Position numbers and translations under genes: made by a program. The notes beneath the pieces are model-generated. The model was not told the origin of the DNA and did no database searches. It was given only the letters and a program-made list of their open reading frames with translations. Source: Lachnospiraceae bacterium (GTDB lineage: Bacteria; Bacillota; Clostridia; Lachnospirales; Lachnospiraceae). Taken from it: a stretch of 64,000 bases of DNA. The stretch covers positions 1 through 64,000 of the forward strand of contig JAAWEK010000023.1 of NCBI GenBank assembly GCA_022794265.1. Direction: 5' to 3'. Below are positions 34,526 through 43,667 of this stretch, piece by piece (within the stretch, counting starts at the first letter, position 1; each line of letters begins with the position of its first letter).

Positions 34526-35800
34526 TTATAACAATTTTCCAATATCATTTATTAAAATCAGGACCATCAGAACCATTAGAACCACCATACCTACCAGATG
34601 AACAATCGCTTCTCTCTCTTTCTTTATGGGTTTGCCCCTGACTGCCTCAATAAACAGAAATACCAGCCTGCCGCCGTCCAGTGCCGGTAACGGAAACAGA
34701 TTCAGGACGCCCAGGTTTACACTGAACAATACAATCAGATATGCAATATTTAAAAACACATACCTGGCTCCGTCACTTTTTGACTCCTTATAGGCATCTC
34801 CTACAATACTTACAATTCCTACCGGTCCGGATACGTCATCAGTACTCACCTGACCAGTAAACAACATATAGAAACTCTTTAATGTAGATTCCATATCATA
34901 ACGAAGTTCCGTAAAACTATAGCGCAATGTCTGAATCGGAGAAGCATCCACTCTGTACATACTGAAATTAAAACCAGTAGAATACGCTTTGGTTGGCGTC
35001 ATGGTAAATGTCAGAGTTTCCTTATCTCTGGTCACGGTAATTTCTACCGGCTCACCGGTCAAAGGCTTCTGATCCAGTAATTCTTTTAACTCGGAACCGC
35101 TTGCCACTTTATTTCCGTCGATAGACGTAATAATATCCCCCTGTTTGATTCCTGCCTGGTCTGCGGCACTGCCTTTTACTACTTCCGTTGTCTTACACGG
35201 ATCTGCAGTATCATAATATGAAACGCCCATACTGTAGCGTTCCGTAGCCGGCATTTGAATCTTATGCTCCTTCCCGTCACGCTCAAAAGTAATATCAATA
35301 TCCTTCCCGGTAGTGGAATGCATATACTGATATAACCACAGGTCTCTGGATATCACTATTTTTTTTCCATCATATTCTTTGATAACATCACCTTCCTGCA
35401 GTCCAGCTGCTTCTGCACCGGAACCTTCAGCCACATGCACCACGGAACACTGATCCCATCCTTCCATTCCTATGATTACAATGGACAGTACAAATGCAAG
35501 AATAAAATTAAAAATCGGTCCTGCGGCTATAACGGATATTCTGGCCCATACCGACTTACTGTTAAAAGAATTGTCACTGTTATCATCCTCATCTTCCCCC
35601 ACCATCATGCAGGAACCGCCGAACGGTATGAGTTTCCATGAATATTTCGTTTCTTTCCTGGTAAAACTCACAATCCTCGGCCCCATGCCAAGAGAAAATT
35701 CCGTTACACCGATTCCGTTTTTCTTCGCCAACAAAAAATGTCCAAATTCATGTATCAGTACCAATACACTGAATACAATTAAAGATAAAATTATACTCAT
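34526..35800 (-). CDS. rseP: RIP metalloprotease RseP (site-2 protease family)
   Basis: This is an intramembrane zinc protease that cuts membrane-bound regulators and signal peptides. The 424-residue chain has the HEFGH zinc motif at residues 17-21 in the first membrane helix, central PDZ domains (VHVAEGSGAEAAGLQEGDVI and VVKGSAADQAGIKQGDII), and the C-terminal NLFPLPALDGGR motif with the third ligand. Two PDZ-like copies are visible, where many Firmicutes have one. It lies three bases from dxr. Confidence 0.94.
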   Translation of the reverse strand: MSIILSLIVFSVLVLIHEFGHFLLAKKNGIGVTEFSLGMGPRIVSFTRKETKYSWKLIPFGGSCMMVGEDEDDNSDNSFNSKSVWARISVIAAGPIFNFILAFVLSIVIIGMEGWDQCSVVHVAEGSGAEAAGLQEGDVIKEYDGKKIVISRDLWLYQYMHSTTGKDIDITFERDGKEHKIQMPATERYSMGVSYYDTADPCKTTEVVKGSAADQAGIKQGDIITSIDGNKVASGSELKELLDQKPLTGEPVEITVTRDKETLTFTMTPTKAYSTGFNFSMYRVDASPIQTLRYSFTELRYDMESTLKSFYMLFTGQVSTDDVSGPVGIVSIVGDAYKESKSDGARYVFLNIAYLIVLFSVNLGVLNLFPLPALDGGRLVFLFIEAVRGKPIKKEREAIVHLVGMVVLMVLMVLILINDIGKLL

Positions 35801-35803
35801 TCT

Positions 35804-36964
35804 CTAACCCTTTCCGGACGCCTGCATGCGCTCTCTTACTGATTCATATGCTTCCTGTTCCGCCTTTAGAATCTCATTCAGATTAGGATTTTCCACCTTT
35901 TTATGTTTTTCCATGGCGTATTCAATAATTTCCGCAATTTCCAAAAACCGGATATTTCCTTTTAAAAATTCGCTGACCGCCCGTTCATTAGCCGCATTAA
36001 ATACAGTGGGTAAACTTCCGCCTGCCCGTCCGGCCCGGTAAGCCAGCTGGAATCCACGAAACGTATCTCCGTCCGGTGTTTCAAAACTAATACTTCCAAG
36101 CTTTGCAAAATCCACCCGTTGGGTATTCAGCGTCTTCCGGTCCGGATAATAAAATGCATACTGAATCGGAAGCTTCATATCCGGTGTTCCAAGCTGTGCC
36201 ATAATACCGCCATCCACATACTGCACCATGGAATGAATCAGACTCTGAGGCTGCACCACCACGTCAATCTTATCAAAATCCACATCAAACAGCCATCTGG
36301 CCTCAATAACTTCCAACCCTTTATTCACCAGTGTGGCAGAATCTATAGTAATCTTTTTTCCCATGGACCAGTTGGGATGATTTAAAGCCTCCTGCACGGT
36401 TACATCTTTCAAATCTTCCCTTTTTCTGCCTCTGAACGGACCGCCGGAGGCCGTAAGAATGATTTTCTCCACCTGCTCCTGTTTATTTCCCTGCAGTGAC
36501 TGGAAGATGGCGCTGTGTTCACTGTCCACTGGCAGAATCCTGACCTGCCGTTCTTTCGCCAGAGGCATTATGATATGCCCTGCTGTCACAAGGGTCTCCT
36601 TATTTGCCAGAGCAATATCTTTTCCTGCCTGAATCGCAGCAATTGTCGGACGGATTCCAATCATTCCCACAACTGCCGTCAATACCATATCTGCTTTTGG
36701 TATCACCGCCGCCTCAATCAACCCTTCCATTCCGGAAACCACCTTCACATCCAGGTCTCTGACCGCCAGCCGTAACTCCGCCGCTTTGGATTCATCAAAT
36801 ATACAGACCAGTTCCGGCAGGAATTCCCGAATCTGCCGCTCCAGCAATTCGGTATTGCTTCCCGCCGCCAGAGCCGCAATCTTTAAATCCTGGTTTTCCC
36901 GCAGAATTTCCAGTGCCTGTGTTCCAATGGAGCCTGTTGACCCCAGTATTGAAATATATTTCAA
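35804..36964 (-). CDS. dxr: 1-deoxy-D-xylulose 5-phosphate reductoisomerase (Dxr)
   Basis: Dxr (IspC) makes methylerythritol 4-phosphate with NADPH, the first committed MEP step. The 386-residue protein has the nucleotide-binding start ISILGSTGSIGTQALEI, the metal-site motif VDSEHSAIFQ, and the substrate-binding loop GGPFRGRKREDL followed by HPNWSMGKKITIDSATL. AGGAGG precedes the ATG. It lies between cdsA and rseP, as in many Clostridia. Confidence 0.97.
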   Translation of the reverse strand: MKYISILGSTGSIGTQALEILRENQDLKIAALAAGSNTELLERQIREFLPELVCIFDESKAAELRLAVRDLDVKVVSGMEGLIEAAVIPKADMVLTAVVGMIGIRPTIAAIQAGKDIALANKETLVTAGHIIMPLAKERQVRILPVDSEHSAIFQSLQGNKQEQVEKIILTASGGPFRGRKREDLKDVTVQEALNHPNWSMGKKITIDSATLVNKGLEVIEARWLFDVDFDKIDVVVQPQSLIHSMVQYVDGGIMAQLGTPDMKLPIQYAFYYPDRKTLNTQRVDFAKLGSISFETPDGDTFRGFQLAYRAGRAGGSLPTVFNAANERAVSEFLKGNIRFLEIAEIIEYAMEKHKKVENPNLNEILKAEQEAYESVRERMQASGKG

Positions 36965-36989
36965 CCTTCTCGCCTCCTGCCATATTATT

Positions 36990-37817
36990 TTATCCCAGAA
37001 TTGTGATAAAATAGTAAATAATCGGTGCAGTAATTATGACGCTGTCAAATCTGTCTAAAATTCCTCCATGACCCGGTATCAGTTTTCCGTAATCCTTAAT
37101 TTCATGGTTTCTTTTAATTCCCGATGCCGCCAGATCACCAATCTGGGATATCAAACCTCCCACTGCACATACCGCCGGAAACAGAATCATGGGATTTTCC
37201 AGAGAAATATGTTCCTGAAATATATATGCATATACAAATCCCAGCAATGCGGCTCCTGCCACACCGCCGATACCGCCTTCCACGGATTTTTTCGGACTTA
37301 ATACCGGAGCCATCTTATGTTTTCCGAACATTACGCCTACCAGATAGGCACAGGTATCGCATCCCCAGGAGCATAGGAATATTAGCCATACCACATATTT
37401 ACCGTCTTCCATACCCCGAACCTGATAAATATAGGATAACATCAATACGACATAAAACATTCCGAAAAAGACTGCCATTATCTCATCTGCACAAAACTTC
37501 GGAAATGTAAACACATAAGCTGCCAGTAAAACGATGAGATACAGAATAAAAAACAGCAGGAGATATTCAGATAAATCCATCCGTAACAATGCATAATATG
37601 CAGCAGTTGCCAGATATCCCAGAATTCCCGGCAGTTTCCTCTCCATTCCGAATACTTTTGCCAGTTCATAAAATCCCAGCAGCGAAACAGCACCAATGGT
37701 AACCAACAGCACATCTTCTCCAAGAATAATGGTAACAAGAGCTATCACAACCAGAATAATCCCGCTGACGGTTCTTTCCAGAAAAGACCTGGTCATAAGT
37801 TTTTTTATCGCCGACAT
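36990..37817 (-). CDS. cdsA: Phosphatidate cytidylyltransferase (CdsA)
   Basis: CdsA makes CDP-diacylglycerol for phospholipid synthesis. The 275-residue protein has about eight membrane helices and the signature near its end, KLIPGHGGILDRFDSV, preceded by SPKKSVEGGIGG. GAGGTG lies before the ATG, and the gene follows uppS directly. Both supply lipid carriers or precursors for the envelope. Confidence 0.95.
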   Translation of the reverse strand: MSAIKKLMTRSFLERTVSGIILVVIALVTIILGEDVLLVTIGAVSLLGFYELAKVFGMERKLPGILGYLATAAYYALLRMDLSEYLLLFFILYLIVLLAAYVFTFPKFCADEIMAVFFGMFYVVLMLSYIYQVRGMEDGKYVVWLIFLCSWGCDTCAYLVGVMFGKHKMAPVLSPKKSVEGGIGGVAGAALLGFVYAYIFQEHISLENPMILFPAVCAVGGLISQIGDLAASGIKRNHEIKDYGKLIPGHGGILDRFDSVIITAPIIYYFITILG

Positions 37818-37818
37818 A

Positions 37819-38553
37819 TTACACCTCTTCTACTTTCCCATATCTTCTATTTCTCTGATTGTATATTTCAATCGCCTTAATCAATTCCTTTTTATTAAAA
37901 TCCGGCCACAATACATCGGTAAAGTAAAATTCCGTGTATGCCATCTGCCACAGCAGAAAATTGGACAACCGCTCCTCTCCGCTTGTACGGATTAATAAAT
38001 CAGGATCCGGAATACCGGCTGTATCCAGATACCCGGCTACAGTCTGCTCCGTCAGTTCCTCCGGATTCAGCCTGCCCTCTCTGCCATCCCTGAGCATGGC
38101 CTGCATGGCCCGGATCATTTCATCCCTGCTGCCATAATTTAATGCAATGGTAAAATTAAGCCCCGTATTGCCTGCAGAACTCTTCTCCAGTTCTTCAATC
38201 CTGCTTCTGATATCTTCACTTAAACGGGACTTTTCACCAATGACCCTGACTTTCATATTGTTATTGTTTGCACGTTTCACGCAATCTTTCAGGTAGTTTT
38301 TCAATAACTTCATCAGAAGGGAAACTTCCTCCTCCGGACGATTCCAGTTCTCCGTGGAAAATGCATAGACCGTCAGATATTTGATTCCTAAGCTGTCCGC
38401 ATCTTCACATATCTGTTCCACCGTTTTAGCCCCCTGTACATGACCGTAGTTTCTCGGCATCAGTCTTTTTTTAGCCCATCTGCCGTTTCCATCCAGAATG
38501 ATGGCTACATGTCTGGGGATATTCATAGTTTCGGTTTTTTCTTTTTTCGCCAT
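37819..38553 (-). CDS. uppS: Undecaprenyl diphosphate synthase (UppS)
   Basis: UppS condenses isopentenyl diphosphate into the C55 lipid carrier for wall synthesis. The 244-residue protein has the substrate motif HVAIILDGNGRWAKKR, the NRPEEE segment and the closing DLLIRTSGEERLSNFLLWQ and DVLWPDF motifs of cis-prenyltransferases. GGAGG lies four bases before the ATG. Its end abuts cdsA, so the two are likely co-transcribed. Confidence 0.96.
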   Translation of the reverse strand: MAKKEKTETMNIPRHVAIILDGNGRWAKKRLMPRNYGHVQGAKTVEQICEDADSLGIKYLTVYAFSTENWNRPEEEVSLLMKLLKNYLKDCVKRANNNNMKVRVIGEKSRLSEDIRSRIEELEKSSAGNTGLNFTIALNYGSRDEMIRAMQAMLRDGREGRLNPEELTEQTVAGYLDTAGIPDPDLLIRTSGEERLSNFLLWQMAYTEFYFTDVLWPDFNKKELIKAIEIYNQRNRRYGKVEEV

Positions 38554-38639
38554 AAAACCTCCATAAGTAATAAGGGAAAAGGGATTGCTTTCACAATGTA
38601 AAGCCTCCCCTTCACAGCATAACGATACATATTATTTTA

Positions 38640-39194
38640 TTATACGGTCATTATTTCCTTTGTTTTTTCATCTACTGCTTTGTCTATCTCTGCCACATAT
38701 TTATCTGTCAGCTTCTGAATCCTGTCTTCCAGCTGTTTTAATTCATCCTCAGATACTTCGCCGGACTTGTTTGATTTCTTAAAGGAGTCGTTGGCATCTC
38801 TTCTGATATTTCTTACGGCAACTTTGGCATTTTCACCTTTTTTCTTGATGTCTTTTGCCAGTTCTTTTCTTCTCTCTTCCGTAAGTTCCGGAAATACCAG
38901 CCGGATACATTTGCCATCGTTGGTGGGTGTCAGACCTAAGTCAGAACAGAGAATCGCTTTTTCAATCTCTTTGATGAGACTTGCTTCCCATGGCTGAATC
39001 TGTATCATTCTTGCTTCTGGTACGGATACGTTGGCAACCTGCTGAATCGAAGAAGCGGTTCCGTAATAATCTACGGTAATCTTATCCAATACATGAGGGT
39101 TTGCCCTTCCCGCCCGGATTGCAGAATACTCACTATATAAATTTTCCACTGATTTTTCCATTTTTTCTTCACATTGCGTCAATTTCTCTTCCAT
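38640..39194 (-). CDS. frr: Ribosome recycling factor (Frr)
   Basis: Frr splits the post-termination ribosome with EF-G. The start at ATG 39194 (MEEKLTQCEEKM) is chosen because GGAGG lies 5 bases upstream; an ATG four codons earlier overlaps that site. This gives 184 residues, the normal length. Motifs include SAIRAGRANPHVLDKITVDYYG and RRDANDSFKKSNKSGEVSEDE. It follows pyrH, its usual neighbour. Confidence 0.96.
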   Translation of the reverse strand: MEEKLTQCEEKMEKSVENLYSEYSAIRAGRANPHVLDKITVDYYGTASSIQQVANVSVPEARMIQIQPWEASLIKEIEKAILCSDLGLTPTNDGKCIRLVFPELTEERRKELAKDIKKKGENAKVAVRNIRRDANDSFKKSNKSGEVSEDELKQLEDRIQKLTDKYVAEIDKAVDEKTKEIMTV

Positions 39195-39250
39195 CTTATC
39201 CTCCATCTTATCTGCGATATATTTAAATTGTTTATTCAGTGCTAATCGGT

Positions 39251-39952
39251 TTAATCAATGACCGTTCCCGTAAAATCACCGCTGACTGCACGGATAATGC
39301 TGTTTTCCTCATTCAGGCCAAAGATTTTCATCGGCATATTATTTTCCATACACAATACTGATGCTGCCAAATCAATAACTCCAAGCCTCTGCTCTACCAC
39401 GTCGCGAATGGACAGTCTGTCATATTTTTTTGCCGAAGGATTTTTCACCGGGTCACTGTCATATACACCATCAATCGCCTTTGCCGCAAGAATACAGTCC
39501 GCTTCGATTTCAACAGCCCGCAGTACCATACCCACATCTGTGGAAAAATAGGGATGACCGATTCCACCGGCAAAAAAACATACGGTGCCGCTACTGAGAC
39601 ACTCTATCGCCTGATCTTTGGAAAACAGACTGGTAAAGGTACCGCACGCAAAGGGTGTAAATACTTTCGTTTCCATTCCTTCCGTCCGGAATATTTCAGA
39701 AACATAAATACAATTCATGACCGTGGCCAGCATTCCGATGGAATCCGCCTTGGTCCTGTCAATTTTTTCACTGGTTCTGCCTCTCCAGAAATTGCCTCCG
39801 CCGATAACGATTCCCACCTGTGTTCCGTGTTCTGCCAGTTCTTTTACCTGTCTGGCTACCCCCACTACGGTAGGCTCATCAAATCCTGTCTTTTTTTCTC
39901 CTGCCAGTGCTTCACCGCTGAGTTTTAATAACACTCTGTTTAACCTGTTCAT
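39251..39952 (-). CDS. pyrH: UMP kinase (PyrH)
   Basis: PyrH phosphorylates UMP to UDP. The 233-residue protein belongs to the amino-acid-kinase fold: LLKLSGEALAG at the N-terminus, VIGGGNFWRG for nucleotide binding, FFAGGIGHPYFSTD, and DGVYDSDPVKNPSAKKYD near the end. GGAGAA precedes the ATG. It is the first housekeeping gene of the run that continues with frr and uppS. Confidence 0.96.
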   Translation of the reverse strand: MNRLNRVLLKLSGEALAGEKKTGFDEPTVVGVARQVKELAEHGTQVGIVIGGGNFWRGRTSEKIDRTKADSIGMLATVMNCIYVSEIFRTEGMETKVFTPFACGTFTSLFSKDQAIECLSSGTVCFFAGGIGHPYFSTDVGMVLRAVEIEADCILAAKAIDGVYDSDPVKNPSAKKYDRLSIRDVVEQRLGVIDLAASVLCMENNMPMKIFGLNEENSIIRAVSGDFTGTVID

Positions 39953-39994
39953 ATTCCAATGTTCTCCATTTCCGTACTATAATTCAAAGATATC

Positions 39995-40978
39995 TTATTG
40001 CTTGCTGAACGTCTTATCAAACAATGCAGCGTAGTCGATATCCGCATAGCACTGCGAAATCATACCTTCAATTGCAGCGCCGTTGTTAATCTGTACGGAG
40101 CGTGAACGTATATTTCCCTGAACCACTGCCGTTCCATCAACAACTACCGGGCCATGCACATCAATATCGCCCTGTATCGCTCCGGCAATCACTGCTGAAG
40201 TTCCATATATATTTCCGATGATAACAGATCCGTTTCCGATTTTAATACTTCCGTCGCTAGTAACATCTCCGTCAATCTTGGCGTTATTTGTAAATACTTC
40301 CGCAGCTCTGGAAGAACCCACGATAGTTCCTGCCACTACCAGTTTCCCACGGCAGGAAACATTTCCTTTAATCTTACCGTATACATTCATGGAACCTTCT
40401 GAAATAATATTACCATCAATCATGGTTCCCTTGGTTACTTCCGCTACCTCTTCAGATACCAGAGAAAATGTTTCTTCTTCCTCTTCAAATAACGGCGTCT
40501 CATAAATCGGCTTTTCACCTCTTAATGCCGCCTTAGTTGCTTCTTTCATCTTTTCTTCATTCATTTCCTGCGCCTCCTCCGGTTCCTCTGTCAATTCTTT
40601 TTCCAACTCCAGTTCCAGTTCCCTGTCAAAACCAGAATCCGGAGAACTATCCTCTGTTTCATTGTCCGTTTCTTCCGTATCACTGTCATCGCTACCGAAC
40701 AATTCGTTTAACATATCCATGTCAATGTTTCCCTCTAACACCGAATCATCCAGTGTATTAACCATTTCATCCTCCTGTGCTTCTGTTGCAGTTATTTCAT
40801 CATTTTCAATTATTTTGTTCTTTGACTGCTTTGCCATATCTTCTTCCTCTTCCTGAATCTTAATTTCAACGTCACTCTGACCTTCAGCCGTCTCTTCTTC
40901 TCTGGCAGTTTCATCACTGCTTACAAGCTCATTTACAGCCTGTGATATTTCACTTTTAAAATCTTTTAAAAAACTCAT
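39995..40978 (-). CDS. Bactofilin-domain protein with acidic N-terminal extension
   Basis: GGAGG upstream selects ATG 40978 (MSFLKDFKSEI), giving 327 residues. The first half is strongly acidic and low-complexity (many Glu and Asp). The second half (about residues 180-300) has the bactofilin right-handed beta-helix pattern: GTMIDGNIISEGSMNVYG, then KGNVSCRGKLVVAGTI and GDVTSDGSIKIGNGSVI. Bactofilins polymerise without nucleotides and shape the envelope or position proteins. The long acidic arm is unusual. Its start overlaps the stop of the small membrane protein before it. Confidence 0.85.
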   Translation of the reverse strand: MSFLKDFKSEISQAVNELVSSDETAREEETAEGQSDVEIKIQEEEEDMAKQSKNKIIENDEITATEAQEDEMVNTLDDSVLEGNIDMDMLNELFGSDDSDTEETDNETEDSSPDSGFDRELELELEKELTEEPEEAQEMNEEKMKEATKAALRGEKPIYETPLFEEEEETFSLVSEEVAEVTKGTMIDGNIISEGSMNVYGKIKGNVSCRGKLVVAGTIVGSSRAAEVFTNNAKIDGDVTSDGSIKIGNGSVIIGNIYGTSAVIAGAIQGDIDVHGPVVVDGTAVVQGNIRSRSVQINNGAAIEGMISQCYADIDYAALFDKTFSKQ

Positions 40979-41229
40979 CCTAAGGTCCTCCATATATCTT
41001 CAACAATTGTCAGACTAATATTATCAATTCTCTGGTCAATCTGATTCATTTTAAACAGTATGGCAATCCATAGTATTATAGAAAGAAGAATCACTGCTGC
41101 CATTGTATAAATTATAACCTTTTTATAGAGGTTAATGCGTTTTCTGCGTTCATCTTTCTGAAGTTTCTCCATATGGTCTACTATGTTTTCCTGAACTGCT
41201 TCTTCATAATTATTCTGTGTGGATGGCAT
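40975..41229 (-). CDS. Small single-pass membrane protein linked to the bactofilin
   Basis: GAGGAG before ATG 41229 (MPSTQNNYEEAV) gives 84 residues; a longer frame upstream lacks a ribosome binding site. A soluble acidic start and a basic stretch (KDERRKRINLYKK) precede one membrane helix (about residues 42-64), so the N-terminus is cytoplasmic. It overlaps the bactofilin gene by 4 bases and may anchor the filament to the membrane. No family is recognised. Confidence 0.7.
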   Translation of the reverse strand: MPSTQNNYEEAVQENIVDHMEKLQKDERRKRINLYKKVIIYTMAAVILLSIILWIAILFKMNQIDQRIDNISLTIVEDIWRTLG

Positions 41230-41412
41230 AATCTCTCCTCTTTTATATTTTAATAGTAATATAATTACTTTTCTGCCATATAGAATATATTCTACCACAT
41301 ATAGGTGAATGTGCAAAGTGAAATTTTCATAAATAATTTTTTATATCCGGAATGCCAATTACCCGCCTATTCTTAGTAAAACAGAAATCCGTTTTTACAA
41401 TGCATATTACCT

Positions 41413-41443
41413 AAACGGTTGTTTTTTTACCCAAATGGTTGTT
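41413..41443 (+). promoter_or_regulatory. Candidate LytTR-regulator binding site (direct repeat)
   Basis: AAACGGTTGTT (41413-41423) and AAATGGTTGTT (41433-41443) are direct repeats 20 bases apart, close to the two-turn spacing used by AgrA/LytTR regulators. They lie about 70 bases before the response regulator ATG, which points to autoregulation. Confidence 0.5.
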
Positions 41444-41515
41444 AAAGAAAACTTGTCTTTTTAAGCATTCTACAGTATTATTAATATGATTTTTATATGA
41501 ATCAGGAGGTATATC

Positions 41516-42241
41516 ATGAGAATAGCTCTTGTAGATGACGAGCAGGAAGAACTTGACCGCCTTTCCGGTATAATAGCCAGACAGCTGGCTTTGGCCGGAT
41601 ACTTTAAAAATCAGATTGATTGCTTTCCCAATGGTGAAACATTTCTGACAAACCTGACATATGGCAGATTCGACCTGATTATTCTGGATATTTTCATGGA
41701 CAATCTTTCTGGTATCGATGTTGCCCGAAGAATCCGCCAGACAGATAAAGAAGTCCGTCTGGTATTTTGTACTTCCAGCAACTCTTTCGCCAGTGAAAGC
41801 TATGAAGTATGTGCCAATTACTATCTCCGGAAACCTTATTCTGAAAAGAATATTTCCGATATGTTCCAACGATTAAACATGGAAGAATATGAACTCAGAC
41901 GTTCTGTTTTCCTTCCTGACGGACAAAACATTATATTACGCAATATTCTTTATACGGAATATACCAATCATATTGTTACCATTTATAACAAAAAAGGAGA
42001 AAACATACGCACCAGAATCACACAAACAGAATTTGAACGACTGCTTATGGAATACCCATATTTCTGTATCACTTCCAAAGGTGTAATTGTAAATTTTTAT
42101 GAAGTGGTTGAGCAAAATGAAAATGTTTTTTTATTAAGTAACGGCTGTACGGTTCCCATTAGCCGCAGAAAAAAGAAAGAGGTTCTGGAAATCTACACAA
42201 ACTTTCGTTTTGAACGTTTAAGAAATGAGGTGACGGAATAA
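41516..42241 (+). CDS. LytTR-family response regulator (AgrA-like)
   Basis: The 241-residue protein has a receiver domain (MRIALVDDEQEELDR; phospho-acceptor D58 in LIILDIFMD; K near residue 108) and a C-terminal LytTR DNA-binding domain (about residues 135-238, with LYTEYTNHIVTIYNKKG and a late VPISRRKKKEVLEIY). GGAGGT precedes the ATG. It is translationally coupled to the kinase gene by an ATAATG overlap. No agrB or agrD-like peptide gene is visible nearby. Confidence 0.9.
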   Translation: MRIALVDDEQEELDRLSGIIARQLALAGYFKNQIDCFPNGETFLTNLTYGRFDLIILDIFMDNLSGIDVARRIRQTDKEVRLVFCTSSNSFASESYEVCANYYLRKPYSEKNISDMFQRLNMEEYELRRSVFLPDGQNIILRNILYTEYTNHIVTIYNKKGENIRTRITQTEFERLLMEYPYFCITSKGVIVNFYEVVEQNENVFLLSNGCTVPISRRKKKEVLEIYTNFRFERLRNEVTE

Positions 42242-43569
42242 TGCCTCCCCTTTACAGAATAGCCGAAGTGGTTTTATTTTCCATCCTCAATTTTCTGCCA
42301 TACCTGGTGATAGCACTTTATCCGTTTCACAAAAACCTCCGTCATTCCATGCGGCTGACGGTTCTTCTGATTACCATTATAATATTTATCCAAATCGGAA
42401 TCGGACTGTGCGTTGCTTTTCTGCTCCCTTCTCATAAAGGACTGCTCACAATTGCAAGCACCACCATATATTTCATATTTTATTTTGGCGCAGTCAGGGT
42501 ACACCCCGGAAAAACATTATTTACCCTGCTTCTGATTTCAAACATTGCCAATTTTGTAGTGGTCAGTTCTAAATGTCTGGAAGGATTTTTATTTCCCGAA
42601 CAGGCATTACAACAAAACCGATGGTCCTATTCCGCTCTTATGTTTACCATACAGCTTCTGGTACTGATTCCTTTGTTTTTGTATATTCGTAAATTTTACA
42701 CGGATGCTGTCGGACGGGATAATATTCATATTTCATGGTGGTATTTATGGCTGATTCCCGCAACTTTCTATCTCATACAGTACAGCTACATTTACGGTAA
42801 TACAACGTCCGGTCTGGAAATAGCTCTTCAGCCCCAATACACCGTTTTTTTGTTGTTAATCAATCTGGGAGAATTTCTTGTTTATCATATTGTAGTCTGT
42901 CTGATCCGGGAATACGATATAAATATGGAACTGGAACTGCAAAATCACCTGTTTGCCCTGGAAAATCTACAGTACAGCAGCTTAAAAGAACGAATTGAGG
43001 AAACACGGAAAGCCAGACATGATATCAAACATCATATCGCCGTTATAAATGGCTATCTGCAGGCAGGAAAAATTGACAAACTGAAGGATTATCTGGCTAA
43101 CTACTGCAATTCCCTGCCAGATGACGGCTCCATTGTGTTCTGCCGGAACTATATTGTAAATCTTCTGCTGCTCCATTTTGCACAGCAGGCAAAAGAAAAC
43201 CGGATTACATTTACCGTATATGTGGATATTCCGGAATATCTGAAAATTGCCGAAAATGATCTTTCCGTTATACTTGGCAACCTTCTGGAAAATGCCATTG
43301 ATGCCTGTAATGCCCAGACAAACGGAGAACGGAAAATTATCATTCACGGAAAATCAGAGGGGAAAACCATACTGTTTACCATTGATAACACATTCGAAGG
43401 TGAATTAAAACAAAACAGTGATGGCATTTTCCTTTCCTCAAAACACGAAGGAACGGGTATCGGTATCGAATCCGTAAAATACATTGTCAGACGCTATAAC
43501 GGTATATACCGGACAGAACAAAAAGATGGTATGTTTTATTCCTCTGTGTTGCTGAACAGCCATGAATAA
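42241..43569 (+). CDS. GHKL-family sensor histidine kinase (AgrC-like)
   Basis: The start overlaps the regulator's stop by one base. The 442-residue protein has about six membrane helices (residues 1-220), then a dimerisation segment with RHDIKHHIAVINGYL (phospho-acceptor H260) and a GHKL ATPase domain with the N box NLLENAIDACN and the glycine box GTGIGIESVKYIV. This architecture is that of AgrC-type peptide sensors. The signal is unknown, since no cognate peptide gene is seen in the window. Confidence 0.9.
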   Translation: MPPLYRIAEVVLFSILNFLPYLVIALYPFHKNLRHSMRLTVLLITIIIFIQIGIGLCVAFLLPSHKGLLTIASTTIYFIFYFGAVRVHPGKTLFTLLLISNIANFVVVSSKCLEGFLFPEQALQQNRWSYSALMFTIQLLVLIPLFLYIRKFYTDAVGRDNIHISWWYLWLIPATFYLIQYSYIYGNTTSGLEIALQPQYTVFLLLINLGEFLVYHIVVCLIREYDINMELELQNHLFALENLQYSSLKERIEETRKARHDIKHHIAVINGYLQAGKIDKLKDYLANYCNSLPDDGSIVFCRNYIVNLLLLHFAQQAKENRITFTVYVDIPEYLKIAENDLSVILGNLLENAIDACNAQTNGERKIIIHGKSEGKTILFTIDNTFEGELKQNSDGIFLSSKHEGTGIGIESVKYIVRRYNGIYRTEQKDGMFYSSVLLNSHE

Positions 43570-43586
43570 CTCAGATTACCTTATTG

Positions 43587-43632
43587 AAAAACCCCTGTAC
43601 CGATAATATTCACTATCCGTACAGGGGTTTTG
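43587..43632. terminator. Bidirectional terminator between kinase and pckA
   Basis: AAAACCCCTGTAC and GTACAGGGGTTTT form a 13-bp stem around an 18-base loop, with A and T runs on both sides. It ends the convergent kinase (plus) and pckA (minus) transcripts. Confidence 0.85.
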
Positions 43633-43667
43633 TTTCAAATATTTCTTAAATTATAATTTTTCAATTA

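Noticed and set aside
41411..41869. Minus-strand frame of 152 codons opposite the response regulator
   Set aside because: It is a shadow of the LytTR regulator gene, whose receiver motifs are unmistakable.
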